Shown here in pieces: positions 11,801-30,007 of a stretch of 60,298 nt of DNA. A program made the translations under genes and the position numbers. The first letter of the stretch is position 1, and each line of letters begins with the position of its first letter. Source of the DNA: Trebouxia sp. TZW2008 (taxonomy: Eukaryota > Chlorophyta > Trebouxiophyceae > Trebouxiales > Trebouxiaceae); assembly GCA_002118135.1 (NCBI GenBank), contig BDIU01000077.1, positions 1 through 60,298 on the forward strand, written 5' to 3'. The notes beneath the pieces are model-generated. The model was not told the DNA's origin and did no database searches. It saw nothing but the letters and a program-made list of their open reading frames with translations.

Positions 11801-14800
11801 CATTGCGGTTTGAACGCAGATATGCTGCATAATATGCAGCTTGACTGCATTGCCACACAGCACTGTTACGATGACATAGCGGTCCTGGTTGTGCTAGGTG
11901 GCTGTGTCTGTGCACGCAATGCAACACTTGGTTAGCAGCAACTCAGGCATAGGCTCGTGAGAGGTAGATAGAGTCCCTGCTCATCACAAGCATGACTCAC
12001 TGTTTGTCAATGGTAGGCCATAGGGCTGCCAGCCTCAGGACTTGGCCTTTCCCTGCTGTCCATGTGTGCTAAGCACATGTACAACACAAGATGGGCTGTT
12101 GACAACGAACACTGCATGAGCTGCTGGCGCACACACAACCTGGGCTGCAATGCGTAACAATGTAGCGTATACATAACGAGTGCACAAGTTTGTCACTGCC
12201 AATACTACAAGAAACTCTCTTTCTAAGGACACTCAATGTAAGGACAATCTCGATGCAAGGACAACGCCATTGGTAACCAAACACTGCGTTTTGACTGCAG
12301 TGGTCCCTCTGAGTAAGGACAGTTTGATGTAAGGACAGATTTCTTGGTGACCAAAGCGGTCGTTACAAAGAGAGTTTACTGTACAAGTGGTAACCTCTCT
12401 TTGCACGCGGGAAATGTGGCATAAATGTGGACAACATGGGTGGTCAATTAGTGATGAGCGTGAGTACTGAATACTTTGATGAATCACTTGACCACTGCAT
12501 GAGCTTGCACCGCCCTGATGACTCACATGACGCACATGCTGTGTGTACTGAGAGGTGTCGGGGTGGTGCAGGCTGGTGTGGGCTCTTCTAGACCAACCCC
12601 CCACTAACCCCAAAGCCTTGGTGCCTTGCTGAGCCATCAAGCTTCTGGTTCCTTGCTGACTCGGCACTCCAGACTTGGCATCAGCAGCAGCAGCAGTAGC
12701 TGCTGAGCCATCAATTCATGCTTCCTTGCTGAGTCATCGTTCTGGACCTGGTACCAGCAGCTGCAGCAGTTGCTGAGCCAGCGTTCCAGATGCAGCAACA
12801 GCAGCAGCAGCAGTGGTTGCTGAGTCATAGTCTAAGAGCTGATATCAGCAGCAGCAGAATTTGCTGAGTCACAGTTCAAGAGCTGGTACCAGCAGCAGCA
12901 GCGGTCGCAGAGTCAACACCCAAGAGCATCAGCAGCAACAGTAGTAGCTCAGCGTTGCTTGCATGTCAATAGAGAGGAGATTAGACCATAGAACACCTAG
13001 GGTCTTTTGGCAAAACAGTGCATGTCAGTTCACAGTTTTGGTGGTTCACATTGCTAGCTTAATCAGCAGTGGCTGAAAATTTGCCATTTGCTGATGCTCA
13101 GCTGTGGACTGGACAGATGCCTAATAGTATCAAAAGCTAACTAGGATTTCAGTCTTGTGTAAAGAAACATAGACAAGAGGCATTTTGGCTATTGCACTGT
13201 GCTTATCATCTTCATGACCAGTAGCTGGCGGAGTTGTTGCCATGCAATCCGACCATCTGCTCATCATTTCATGTCTGTGCCAGTCCTGCTTTTCACGCAA
13301 AGCAGATGTGCTTGCTTGGGAATGATCTGCCCCCAAACCTCAGGCAAAGCAAGATGATTCCCGACTTTAGTTGTGTTGGTGGTTTGCGGTGGTGTTGATG
13401 ATTTGTCGGTGCCGGCGATCTGTAGTGCCTTCTCACATCTTGTTGCAACAATGCTTTGTGACAACGCAATTATGCATGCGACAACACAGCACCAAAGGTG
13501 CTTTGCCTGTCTCTGCAAGCAACACTACTATCACACTTCATTCCACCACCACACTTCATCTCACCGCCCCTATCTTTGAGCACAAGCAATTTTGATTTTG
13601 ACACCTGTGCCAGCGCAAACGCAAGGTAGGTAACAGGTATGCCTCACCCTGTCCTGTAGGCCATACAGCAGACTGATTTGTCACCCGAGCAACTTGCTAC
13701 GCACAAGCAACTTGCTCATGCAATTTCTGCAGCGTGCTCAGCCACCTGCAGAGCCTGTCCACAAACTTTGTCCTTTGCATGCATGTTTATATTGTGTCAA
13801 CCCAGTGCGCACATGTCCTGCCAATCAGGCTGCTGCAACTCAGTAGATACTGGTAGAGGACAAAATTTGGTACACCCAGTCTGTGTGCTGTGTTGCTGGC
13901 CTCCTGCATATCGTATGTTGCCTTGCTTGCTGACTTTTGCCTAAATGGTGCCATGACTCTGCACTCAGATTTATGTCATTGCTATTATGCCACAGGTACA
14001 AAACAACACAAAACATCACATACTGCTGAGACCTGTTTCATGTCACAACATATTTCAGGCTGCTGGCGAACATTTGAGGTCAAGGACCTGGGTGTGCTCT
14101 ACATTCAATCTTGCTGGGACAAGTCTTCACATTGATGCTGCTGTTTTGCAGGTACAAAACGTGGCAGTATGTTGACTACTGTCAGGATATGTTTGAGATC
14201 GAGGACCTGGTGGGTTTCTCCATCGAGAAGAACGATTTACCAGTGGCAATATTGTCACACCCAACAGGCAGCAGAGCTGTGGTATATCTGCATGGAGCCA
14301 ACGTTACATCTTGGACCACTCCTGAAGGGCAAGAGCTCATGCACGTCAACGCACAGCCAGCGGACGACATCATCCAGTAAGTACAGCTACTTGTCCTCAC
14401 ACACAACTTTACGTCATCCTGAAAAGAGTGCACCATTCACAGACCAGTGGCAGTATTGTTTTGGCGTACCTTCGTGGATCCATTGTGATGTCTTGGACTG
14501 CCCTGAAGGGCAGCAGGTGATGCATGTCAGTGCACAGCCTGAAAACGATGTCATGTAGTGAGTGCATCTGCTTGCTTCAGCATATGCATGTGCCAGCAGA
14601 ACTGTTTGACATTTTGTGCACCATTAACAAGCTGGTGATGATTTTATGCAGCAATTTGTCTCATAACAAAATGCAAAAGGAGTGCACACTTGAGGATGAT
14701 CGATTTAATGAGTGCAGCCGCTCACTCTTTGATGCATGGCTCAGATAGACAATTTGTGCCGTTGTCGTCAAGATAATGCATGATGCACAACAGGAAGATA

Positions 14801-17800
14801 GTGGCATATCTGTCATACCGGCTGCATGTCCCATGGCTTTTGCAGAAAAAGTGACATATCATGTTGCTTCTGGACCCTGTGTGAGTGGACTCCACGCACA
14901 GAGGCTTGAAGCAGGGTCTTATGTCAGCAGTCACATGTGTCAAGAAAAGAATGAAAAATCTGACTCGTGCGACACGTACACCTGATGTCTCAAAGCAGAC
15001 ATTCTGTTGTACGGCTTTCCAGCAATACTGAATAGTTTGTTACATTTGCTTTCAAAGCAACTCAAAGATCAGCCTCTAAGCGCGACTTAGATGCAGAGGT
15101 CAGTGGTGGAGCATCCTCACTAACATCAGTCATAATGAGGTCATGCACACTGACACTAAAGCCATGACTGCTGGCATGCAAGGTGAAATTGTCCGTCTGC
15201 TTTCCAAACGTGGGCGCTCATGCAAGTCTCCCCATGAACAGCATCCTGCAGGATGTACAATGGTCAATTACTCATCCCAGTCAGGGTCAGCTCATTGACA
15301 TTGACACTGCAGCAATGACTGCTGGCGTGCTGGGGGAGAATGTGCGTCTGCTCTCCTACTGTGGTCCCCCATGCAAGTCTGCCCTAAGACGGCATCCTGC
15401 AGGACGTGCAGTGGTTAGTGGTAGGGTCGACAGATCATCTTCACTTGCAGCATTGAGACTCAATCAAACTCAGGTCATGAACAGAGGAATGCACAATTCA
15501 AGCAGTGATTGCTGATGTGCAGGGGAGGAATGTCCGTCTGCTTTCCCAACGTGGGGGCCCATAAAAGTCTGCCCATAGACGGCATCCTCCAGGATGTGCA
15601 GTGGTCCGTGGTAGGGTCAGATAAGTCAGGGTCATTGGGGGTTGACCCTGCCCCCCAAGTCACCCTATATGCCAAATGGAATGCGGCGTCCTATGCAAAG
15701 TGGCCACACATGTTTGATGCCATCTACACAGTAAGTGCATTGTAGTGTTAAGTTCAAGAAGACAGTCACATGCTCCTGAGATCCCTGCTGGGATGAAAAG
15801 TTCTATGCAAAGCGGCCTTACATGTTTGATGCCATCTGGTTGGTAAGTGGATTTCAGCGCTGAATGCAAGAGCACGATCATAAGTCCCCAAGGAACCCTG
15901 TTTGCTTGCTGGCATGCAGCCTCCTATGCAAATTGCAATGCTGATGTGAAGCAGACGGTCACAGCTTCTGAAGTTACCTCAAATGCACACTGGCATGTCC
16001 TATGCAAAGCAGCCACACCATGCTTTGTGCCATCTACACTGTGAGCAGATTGCAATCCTGGTGTCAGGAAGACAATACAAAATAACACTCTACAGGACTG
16101 TTCTGTCCAATACTCCTGTGCAAAGTGGCTACATCACTTTGATGCCGTCTAAACACCAAGCAAGTCGCCCTGTTTGCATGCTTCAGTCAACACTCGGATG
16201 CACAAGAGTCCAATCCACTTGGATGCCATCCATGCAATGCGCAGAATGCAATGCTCACCTCAAAGAGGGAAGCACATTAAGGAATGCATGTTGTCATGGA
16301 TGAGTGCACTCATACTATGTGGCCAGACCAGTTTGATGCCATTTATACAGTGAGCAAGTCATCCTATGCAGTCGCGGTGCTGGCCCCATCGTTGGCACAT
16401 CTTTGGAGGATTAGCTTGCTGTATGGCTTACAGAAAAAGGGTGAGGCATATCTATTACCTAAGTCACGTTCGCGTAGGCACAGGTGTCAACTCAATCAGT
16501 CAATCAATCAAATCATACTATGTGCCTGTGTCAACAAGTGCTCCAATGCAAGGTGCCAATGCCACATTCAGTATCGATTGACAGTTGACATTGTCTGTAT
16601 CTCCTGTTGAGTTCTGAAGACAAGCATGGCATTAATTGAATCAACATACAGTATGCAGCACTCACATGCTCTACATACAGCACAATCAATGTGGCTTTTC
16701 TATGTAGCAGCCTGTTTGACGCTTGTGCAGGTGCAATTGCTGCTTCCAGATATTTCCCCTGAATACAAGCCCACAAGTTGCCCAAAAGATGACTTTGACT
16801 CAGACGCAGTTGAAGAGAAAGGAGAAATTGAGCCATAATCACTGCAATATGCTTATGCAGCAATTTCTGTTACGCCTGTGCAGGTGCAGCTGATGGTTCC
16901 AGATGATTTTCCTGAGTACAAACCCACAAATCGCCCGAAAGATGACTCTGACTCAGATGCAGAAGAAGATGAAGAGGAGACTCAGCCCAGATTACCAAAT
17001 GCACTTGAAACCCCCTACAAAGAAGACGAAGACTACGTGCCTGAGCCAGAGTCGGAACCTCAGCAGCAGACCATGCAGTTGCGCACTGAGCTCACTATCA
17101 CCAACCTTGGTAAGTTGATGCTCAGCACTTGTGGTCGGCAAGCTACAGCGCAGCTGCAGCTCAGTCTACGGTATAAGACAGATGCAGCAGCATCTGCAGC
17201 AGCATCAGCAGCAGCAATTCTAAACTCTATACTCTAAGCGGGATTGTGCAGCATATGCATCAGCTTAGGTGTGAGTGGTGTCACAGATACTCTCCTGCCA
17301 AAGTGACCCCTGAGTCTCCAACCTTGGTAAGTTTCACAAGCAGTATGGCCTCAAAGCTTTGCATCTCTATCTTCATGCAACAAAATAACTCAGGTCACGA
17401 ACCTTCCACATTCACTGCCGGCATGCCAAGTCAGTTGACCAGCCGCAATATGGAAGCCCAGGCGGACAACCCCCTGCCGGGTATCTTTCTCAGCATGCTA
17501 GTTGTAGGTCCTGGGACTCTGTCAATATGTGAGCAATGTTTAATGCTACGATGAAGGGCATGAGCTATTCACATTCATAGGCGGCATGCGCAGTCACTTG
17601 GCCAGTCGTGATATGCAAGCTCAGGCAGACAAATCCCTGCTGAGTTCTTCGTGAGGATGCTGTGCCTGAAATTTGTGAACTTGATTGATATGTTAGCACG
17701 GATGATGCTGTTGTGCAGGTCACGAGCCATTCTCATTCACAGGCGGCATGCGAGCCCACCTAGCCAGTCGTGACATGGAAGCCCAAAGAGACAATCCTCT

Positions 17801-20358
17801 GCTAGGTATCTTTGTGCGGATGCTGGGCCTGGGTGTCAAGAACTACATTGACTTTGCCCCCAACCCGTCAAGGCCCAGATTGGGCATCCAAAACTCCCAC
17901 TACCTTGACTTTGGAGGTGAGCCACTTTATTCCTGTTGTTTTTCGCTTCTTTCTTTCTTTCCAATTCAGCATTGCTCGCTGATAGCTTGTATTCATGCAG
18001 TTGCATGCATCATCTCAGGAGGGCCTAGAACGCATGTGTGAAGTCGGATCAGCTCAATGGCAACTTTGACAAGGGGACAATGATTATGCACTTGCATGCA
18101 GCATCTCAGAAGGGCCTGCAGCATATATTTGCAGTTGCATTGGGCTCAGCAAAAACATTGACAAAGTAAAGGGTGTCAAAAGCTACATTGCCTACGGTCT
18201 TTACCACTCAAGATCAAGGCTGTGCAGTCAAGACTCTCATTACTTTGAGTTGGCAAGTGAGTCCAAGTACATAGTGCTGGACCTCTAATAAAGGTGCATG
18301 CACTTGCATGGGCCACCTCAGGAACCCCCGGAATGCATGCATGTAGTTGCATTAGCTTACCATCAACCTCGTCACAGGACCGAGTACTGGACCTCTGACA
18401 TGGTGCATGCACTTGCATGCGTCACCTCAGGAACCCCTGAAACCCACACGTGTAGTTGCATCAGCTTAGCAGCATCCCTGACAGAGTCCTGGATGTTCAA
18501 CCTCTGTGGTTTATGAACTACAGGCAGCAAGTGCATGTGCTGAACAGCACTGGGCTGGCCTAGACATCAACCCTGTTAAACTTCACATGACCAGTGCATC
18601 AGTCCTGGTGAAGCATAAGTGCATGATTGCTACACATGAACTGCAGCAAAAGCAAATGCAAGCCAGCAACATCAAGTGTATGTATATTGGTTCCTATGCT
18701 TCCACAGTCAATGGTGGCCCCAGCGACAAGACCCACTTGGAGCTGCTACTAGCGCCTAGCGTACATGTTGTTTGATAGCTGACATGCCTGTGTGACACCT
18801 GACCTGCAGATGACGACATTGAGCGTATGTACATTGACGCCTACAACTCCACAGTCAAGTACGGCCCTGGGGACCAGACCCACTTTGAGGTGTTGCTGCG
18901 GCAAGGCTTGACAGATCTGGGAGTGATCAACAGGGGGGTGAGTGAGAACTACTATGCACTGGAACATGGTCACCATGTGCAGCTTGTTGGAGCTCAATAC
19001 GGCCGACCAGTCACGTGAGCCCTCCCTCACTTTTATTTTTATCTGCATTTGCGTCTTCAACTTTAGTGTTGTAGTTGCTGATCATGAGTATGTCACAACC
19101 ATGGTCACCATGTGCAGCTTGTTGGAGCGCAGTATGGCTGGCCTGCCAGGTAAGCCCTGCCTAGACCCTGCTTTGCATTTGCATCTTGACCTGCTCACTC
19201 ATCTTCATCCTTGTTTGCATAGTTGTTGAGAATCTGTGTGACCAAGCCCAGACACGGTCTGATTTGTAGCTCATTGTAGCTCAGTATGGCCGGCCTACCA
19301 CGTTAGCCTTGCCTAGCCCCTGCTTCATCTGCACTTGCGTCTTCACGTCTGTTTTCTTGGTCGCTGAGCATCTAATGGACCAAGCCCAAACATGGTCACC
19401 ACATGCAGCTCATTGTACCTCAGTATGGCCAGTAAGCCCTACCTAGCCCCTGCTTTGCATTTAGATCTACATCTGCACCTGTATCTTCAACCTTGTCTTC
19501 ATGTTGTTTTCATGCTTTTGACCCCTACATGGTAAGCTTGGGAGTGGTACCCATGTGCAGCTGTTGAAGCGCAGTGTGGCTGCCCTGTCACGTAAGCCCT
19601 GCCTAGCCCCTGCTTTGCAGCTTCATCTTGATTTGCCAGACATGACGTATTGGTCAACTGTGGACAATTTCTGTGTGAGTCCCCTGATGTGTCCCTCAGG
19701 CATTTCATTGTTTGTGCATCTTTCTGATTGACTCATTGATTGTTGGCAGCATGGTTCTGATGACGTACACACTGCTTGATGAGCAGTTGATGACATTGTC
19801 CTCCGTGGCTGTTTTGAATGGCGCAAATGACTGCAGAGATACTTGCGCGAAGGCAGCCTGCGACAGTGCCCTGAATGGCTGTATCACAATGCATTGTTGC
19901 TGCTATGCTCACTCCTGACAGAGACGCTGATCACAGTCCCCTCAACAGAGCAAATGGTCGAAGGAGTCGCTCGTGTGAGTACATTGTATGGCTTCTTTGA
20001 AAACCTTGTACCAGGTCGCATCCTGATGTGCCTGCATGGCGCAAAGGACTGAAGATATGCATGTCGAACGCATTGTATGACAGTGTCCTGAAAGTATGAT
20101 GTGCTGTGTAACAGGTTGCATCCTGGAAAGAGCTGGTCAGGGGAGTATGCACTGCGATGGCATGACAACTATTGGGAGATGCCGCCCTCTGACATGCAAC
20201 CTATACGTGACCGAGACGACGCCGAATCCATGTTTGATGAAGAGGAAGATTACACTGCCATTGAGAACCGTAATCGGGGTCTACCCCCCCTGCCCCCACA
20301 ACCGCCCCCAAGACAACGACGAGGGCCTCCTCCAGACCGGGCTCCTTTCGGCGGCTGA
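8833..20358 (+). CDS. Plastid-targeted galactose-mutarotase-like (aldose/G6P 1-epimerase-like) protein
   Basis: Eleven exons keep phase: 8833-8989, 9104-9275, 9806-9953, 10415-10551, 11371-11532, 14152-14376, 15523-15730, 16884-17109, 17719-17916, 18810-19014 and 20115-20358, giving 693 residues. Residues 1-50 are basic and rich in Cys, Ser and Gln and end VCRAAFG, like a plastid transit peptide. Residues 110-255 are Pro/Glu-rich. From about residue 265 comes a mutarotase-like fold: VVYLHGANVTSW, then GGMSVCFPNVGAHKSLP, an acidic insert (about 418-465, DSDSDAEEDEEE), FTGGMRAHLASRD, and VTLHPGKSWSGEYAL. The C-terminal tail is Pro/Arg-rich. The family interconverts sugar anomers, but the His of the usual ALHTY block is Arg here and the usual late Glu is not apparent, so a non-catalytic role is possible. 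Plant NDF2/NDF5 (PnsB2) subunits of the NDH-PSI complex share this fold, but I cannot show orthology. No conserved operon-like neighbours. Confidence 0.75.
9515..9604. repeat. 38-bp perfect inverted repeat (fold-back)
   Basis: Arm 9515-9552 is the exact reverse complement of arm 9567-9604, with a 14-bp spacer. The spacer sequence ACAGATGAACAAGA recurs just to the right, near 9616-9629. It lies in intron 2 of the mutarotase-like gene and could fold into a long hairpin in the pre-mRNA. Confidence 0.9.
9981..10062 (+). repeat. GGTGAC/CAGTGG hexanucleotide microsatellite
   Basis: Imperfect tandem GGTGAC units grade into CAGTGG units, starting about 30 bp after the exon 3 donor of the mutarotase-like gene. 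Confidence 0.85.
10233..10352 (+). other. Candidate tandem exon 4A of the mutarotase-like gene
   Basis: A near copy of exon 4 (10415-10551). It has a TAG acceptor and encodes EPSPDIGKPLPEFEAPE where exon 4 encodes EPSPNIGKPLPEFEPPE. It is followed by poly-C with two ambiguous bases (N) at 10313-10314 and a possible donor at ATCATG/GTGATC. As written the block is 120 nt, so including it ahead of exon 4 would keep frame. It may be a cassette exon or a decaying duplicate; the Ns prevent a decision. Confidence 0.45.
11200..11300 (+). repeat. Decayed copy of exon 5 start (mutarotase-like gene)
   Basis: Words AGGGCTCCTGATGA, CAGCCTCAGCCT and GAGGTGTCT match exon 5 (11371-11475) in order. The copy lies upstream of the working exon and its acceptor is damaged. 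Confidence 0.7.
12208..12381 (+). mobile_element. pogo/Tigger-like MITE copy 2
   Basis: About 174 bp flanked by TA. The 3' end GTCGTTACAAAGAGAGTTTACTG is complementary to the 5' end (AAACTCTCTTTCTAAGGAC). The interior has GTAAGGACA words and GGTAACCAA. It is in intron 5 of the mutarotase-like gene. Confidence 0.8.
12620..12960 (+). repeat. Minisatellite with CAG cores
   Basis: Five to six tandem units of roughly 60 bp, each with a CAGCAGCAG run and a TTGCTGAGTCA or TGCTGAGCCA word. It is in intron 5 of the mutarotase-like gene. Confidence 0.75.
13990..14105 (+). repeat. Decayed copy of exon 6 start (mutarotase-like gene)
   Basis: CACAGGTACAAAAC at 13991 and TTTGAGGTCAAGGACCTGG at about 14074 match the acceptor and body of exon 6 (GCAGGTACAAAACG, TTTGAGATCGAGGACCTGG), but the block is rearranged and has no open frame. 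Confidence 0.6.
14440..14562 (+). repeat. Decayed copy of exon 6 end (mutarotase-like gene)
   Basis: CCAGTGGCAGTATTGT, CCTGAAGGGCAGCAGGT, ATGCATGTCA and GCACAGCCTG repeat the 3' half of exon 6 (14240-14380) just downstream of it, including a damaged donor. Confidence 0.75.
15186..15435 (+). repeat. Two copies of exon 7 start (mutarotase-like gene)
   Basis: Blocks at about 15190 and 15340 repeat the exon 7 sequence GTCCGTCTGCTTTCC, then CCCATG/CATGCAAGTCT, CATCCTGCAGGA and GTGCAGTGG. The working exon starts at 15523. Both copies are shifted out of frame. Confidence 0.8.
15785..16360 (+). repeat. Four to five copies of exon 7 end (mutarotase-like gene)
   Basis: The exon 7 terminus TATGCAAAGTGGCCACACATG TTTGATGCCATCTACACA (split here) recurs in diverged form near 15800, 15920, 16000, 16120 and 16320, several times with a GTAAGT or GTGAGC donor-like end. 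All lie downstream of the working donor at 15731. Confidence 0.75.
16731..16838 (+). other. Near-intact copy of exon 8 start; possible alternative terminal exon
   Basis: A TTGTGCAG acceptor precedes GTGCAATTGCTGCTTCCAGA. The encoded VQLLLPDISPEYKPT parallels exon 8 (VQLMVPDDFPEYKPT) and stays open from phase 0 to TAA at 16836. Splicing exon 7 here would truncate the protein before the second half of the mutarotase fold. Confidence 0.55.
17285..17700 (+). repeat. Copies of exon 8 end and exon 9 start (mutarotase-like gene)
   Basis: CTCCAACCTTGGTAAGTT at about 17317 copies the exon 8 donor. Blocks at 17390-17500 and 17560-17670 copy the start of exon 9 (GGTCACGAGCC, TTCAC, GGCGGCATGC, CAGTCGTGA). 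Confidence 0.75.
17990..18520 (+). repeat. Copies of exon 9 end plus a tandem intron repeat of about 100 bp
   Basis: 18174-18262 repeats the end of exon 9 (GTGTCAAGAACTACATTG.. CACTA..TTGA). Words GCATGCACTTGCATG, CACCTCAGGAACCCC and GTAGTTGCAT recur about four times between 17994 and 18500. Confidence 0.7.
18670..18765 (+). repeat. Decayed copy of exon 10 start (mutarotase-like gene)
   Basis: GTATGTATATTG, TCCACAGTCAA, GACAAGACCCACTT and GAGCTGCT match exon 10 (18825-18900) in order, upstream of the working exon. Confidence 0.7.
19085..19625 (+). repeat. Four copies of exon 10 end (mutarotase-like gene)
   Basis: The exon 10 terminus (ATGGTCACCATGTGCAGCTT, then TATGGCCGGCC, then the donor GTGAGCC or GTAAGCC) recurs near 19098, 19260, 19391 and 19545, each followed by GCCTAGCCCCTGCTT. 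All lie downstream of the working donor at 19015. Confidence 0.8.
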
Positions 20359-20391
20359 TTGATACACCCCTCTGCTCTGGTGGCAATGTGT

Positions 20392-20396
20392 GTAAC
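20392..20396 (+). terminator. TGTAA poly(A) signal
   Basis: TGTAA lies 34 bp after the stop codon of the mutarotase-like gene. Confidence 0.45.
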
Positions 20397-21324
20397 AAAG
20401 AAAAACAGAGTACAGGCTACCCCACTAGGTGCTGTAACAGAAGCTTCTTTGAGCAGAACCAGCCTGGGCAGACACATAAGCTGTCAACAGTGTATGGGAC
20501 AATTTTCAGCTGCTGTGTGCCAGAGGACACTTTGTTCCAAGCCTCTTGAAGCCTGCAGCCTTATGACATTCTTTTTATAACGCCAAACCTTGTTTCAATT
20601 TCTTGATCTGTCTCTGGTCTCACGCAGGGCATCGAGCTTTCAAGCTATTGTTATGAATGTCTGTTCGGTGCTCATATTGGTGCAGGTTCGTTCTTGTTTG
20701 CTTCATTTCTGCTGATGTTATGAGGGTAGAATTCTGCTTGTATGACTTCTGCACAGTACCCTTGAGCTGGGGGCTGGGCTCAGCATTACTCTGTGAGCAT
20801 GGCTCCTTCCAAACTCTGTTTAATGCGCAAATACATTGCTTGAGTTGTTGATCTGGAGGTGATGCCCAGCTGCACTGGCAAGCAAGTTTCAGGACAGCCT
20901 CAGGACAGTACCTGGCGCTGTGTTACTGTACAGATGCAAGATTTAAAGGCGTACACAAAGTGCTTAAGACATTACTTATCAGCTCAAATGCAATGTTCCC
21001 CATAGTCAAATGAAGGTCCCTCTGCATATGACATACATTGAATATCTATGTCACTGCATGACTAAGTCTGACCACTCAGGACTTGTACTGAATGCTATGC
21101 AAGCTACAGCACGTCGACGCACAAAGAAAGGCGTCAGGGGATTGCACTTCAACATTGGGTCTGACACAGCTGCATTTTGACTGCACAGTGGCAGGAGTGC
21201 TCTGAGGCAGCAGCATTGTTGGTCCGGTGGCTGCAGGGATGCATGCCAGTTTGAATAAAGCTCAGAAACACTTTATGACCTAAGACGTGGTGGCATGATC
21301 ATTATCATGCAAAGCTTGCAGTGC
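20397..21324. other. Intergenic region
   Basis: About 0.9 kb between the converging ends of the mutarotase-like gene and the small minus-strand gene. No convincing ORF, repeat family or RNA gene was seen. Confidence 0.4.
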
Positions 21325-21586
21325 TCAGTGCTTGTCCAGCTGTTCTGGAGCTGCTGCAGGCTTGCTCTCCTTCTTTCCTCCTCCAAAGATTTTCATAGCA
21401 CTGTAAATGCCTACTCCCCAAGCCCCAAGCACGGCAAAGACAATCTGCACAGACGGTCACAGCATGTGTGAACTGTATGGCTGGAGTGCTTGCATTGAGG
21501 TCAGAAGAGGCTTACATGCTCCTCCTTCCAGTTGCTGATATTAGTGGGCTGTTCCCAGCAGTTCACTTTAGCATCACCATGCCCGA
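21325..21586 (-). CDS. Small single-span membrane protein, 5' exon unresolved
   Basis: Two minus-strand exons agree in phase: 21516-21586 (GHGDAKVNCWEQPTNISNWK) and 21325-21444 (IVFAVLGAWGVGIYSAMKIF then GGGKKESKPAAAPEQLDKH, stop). The intron has a GTAAGC donor and a TGTGCAG acceptor. The product is about 65-75 residues with one hydrophobic span followed by GGGKK, the size and shape of a small subunit of a mitochondrial or plastid membrane complex. I do not recognise the family. Exon 21516-21586 starts in phase 1, so an upstream exon exists; ATGs on the minus strand near 21633 and 21662 are candidates. The gene is divergent from RPL11, with under 500 bp between them. Confidence 0.65.
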
Positions 21587-22066
21587 CTGCAGACAGCTCG
21601 GCTTAGTTTGATCCCTTTCACGCTTCAATCGGAGCATACTGCCTTGGCACCAGGACGCAGCATGAATACTGCCACGGCAGCGGATGATCTGTTAAACTTA
21701 CCAGCAGCAGCAAAGCCTCTCTGCTGTTGCCGGCAAAGATTGGAGGCGGTAAGACGAGGTGCTAAGGGAGCCAAGCGCGTCAATGCGCTGCTCATGATGT
21801 CTGCGCTTTACGCTGACTGTCTATCAAGACCGAACTTCTCGCAGCGGCTCCAGAAGTCAGCAGCAGGAAGCGCGGTCTCAGTGTTGCAGTTTAGCTTAGC
21901 ACGCAGCGATCAGGCTTGCTGCATGCAGATGGTACATGACATTCAGCGTTAGTCACGAGACGAACAATCGTAGCAAGCTAGGCAATAAGCCGCCGAGGCT
22001 GCATGCTATCGGTCTCTTTTGTCCGACGCTGCAGAGGCAGGGCGACGCAGTGTCCAACTTGCAGCC

Positions 22067-29213
<7,147 letters not shown>

Positions 29214-29317
29214 GTGCTATGCCACATCAAGACAAACATTAGCATCCATAGTGTGTGTGGTCAGATGCAAGCTGACTGACGTCATGCTGCCTGTCATACA
29301 TCTTTGTCCAAGGTGCA

Positions 29318-29322
29318 TGTAA
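29318..29322 (+). terminator. TGTAA poly(A) signal
   Basis: TGTAA, within TGTAAACTTTT, lies 105 bp after the GDH stop. The same 11-base word follows the NIP30-like gene. Confidence 0.45.
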
Positions 29323-30007
29323 ACTTTTGATCAGACTGATCTGCTGGCGGGCAGCTCCTTCAACGTTCTTCAAGCTCTTCTTGAATCAAGAACATGCTGT
29401 GCAAATTGCAACAGCAGCAACGCTGCACGTCTTGACTCAGCGTCAAGTCACAAATACCAGTTGTTGCAGAGTAAGCTTTGTTGCAATTTATTCCAATATT
29501 TACAAGGCTCCCAGCAGACTTGCAGGTGCACAGCATGGCATCACAGGACATCATGCATGGAGTTGACAGGTAGGATGTGGTCGATTGCACGCATCTCCTT
29601 TTCAAGCAATGAGTACCTTGTAGGCATACATGCATTGAGATGTGCTGTCAGCAACTAATGCAAACATTCTGACTTCAGGCAGGCATGACCCTCTGGCAAT
29701 CGCTGTAGGCAAGACCATTGCTTCCTCTTGCTTTTCAGCATATTTGCTGACTAATTGAATGCTCGACAGGCGCCTGCAATGCGGTGGCACAGTTTTGTGT
29801 TGCACCAAGAAGTGCAAAGACTCAGCCTTGACCCTGTTGACCAGCCCCCGGGGGCCCTCGCCCCCTCCCCCCTTTGTGACGTTGCAAGTTGACCGATGCC
29901 ATGACCGTGGGCGGTGTCGCAACGCAACGCTGCGCGTGCCAGGGTAAACAAGCGTGATCCCAGCGTCAGTCAAGAAGTATTGAAGCAATTGGGCGTCTGC
30001 GCGCAGT
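29323..30007. other. Intergenic region GDH-GDI
   Basis: About 0.7 kb with no supported gene. The right part has a C-rich stretch (about 29845-29875) followed by GTGACG and CpG-rich words, consistent with the promoter of the downstream gene. Confidence 0.4.

Noticed and set aside
14152..20358. Naming the gene PnsB2/NDF2
   Set aside because: Only the fold is shared; I cannot show orthology by eye, and some green algae lack the plastid NDH complex.
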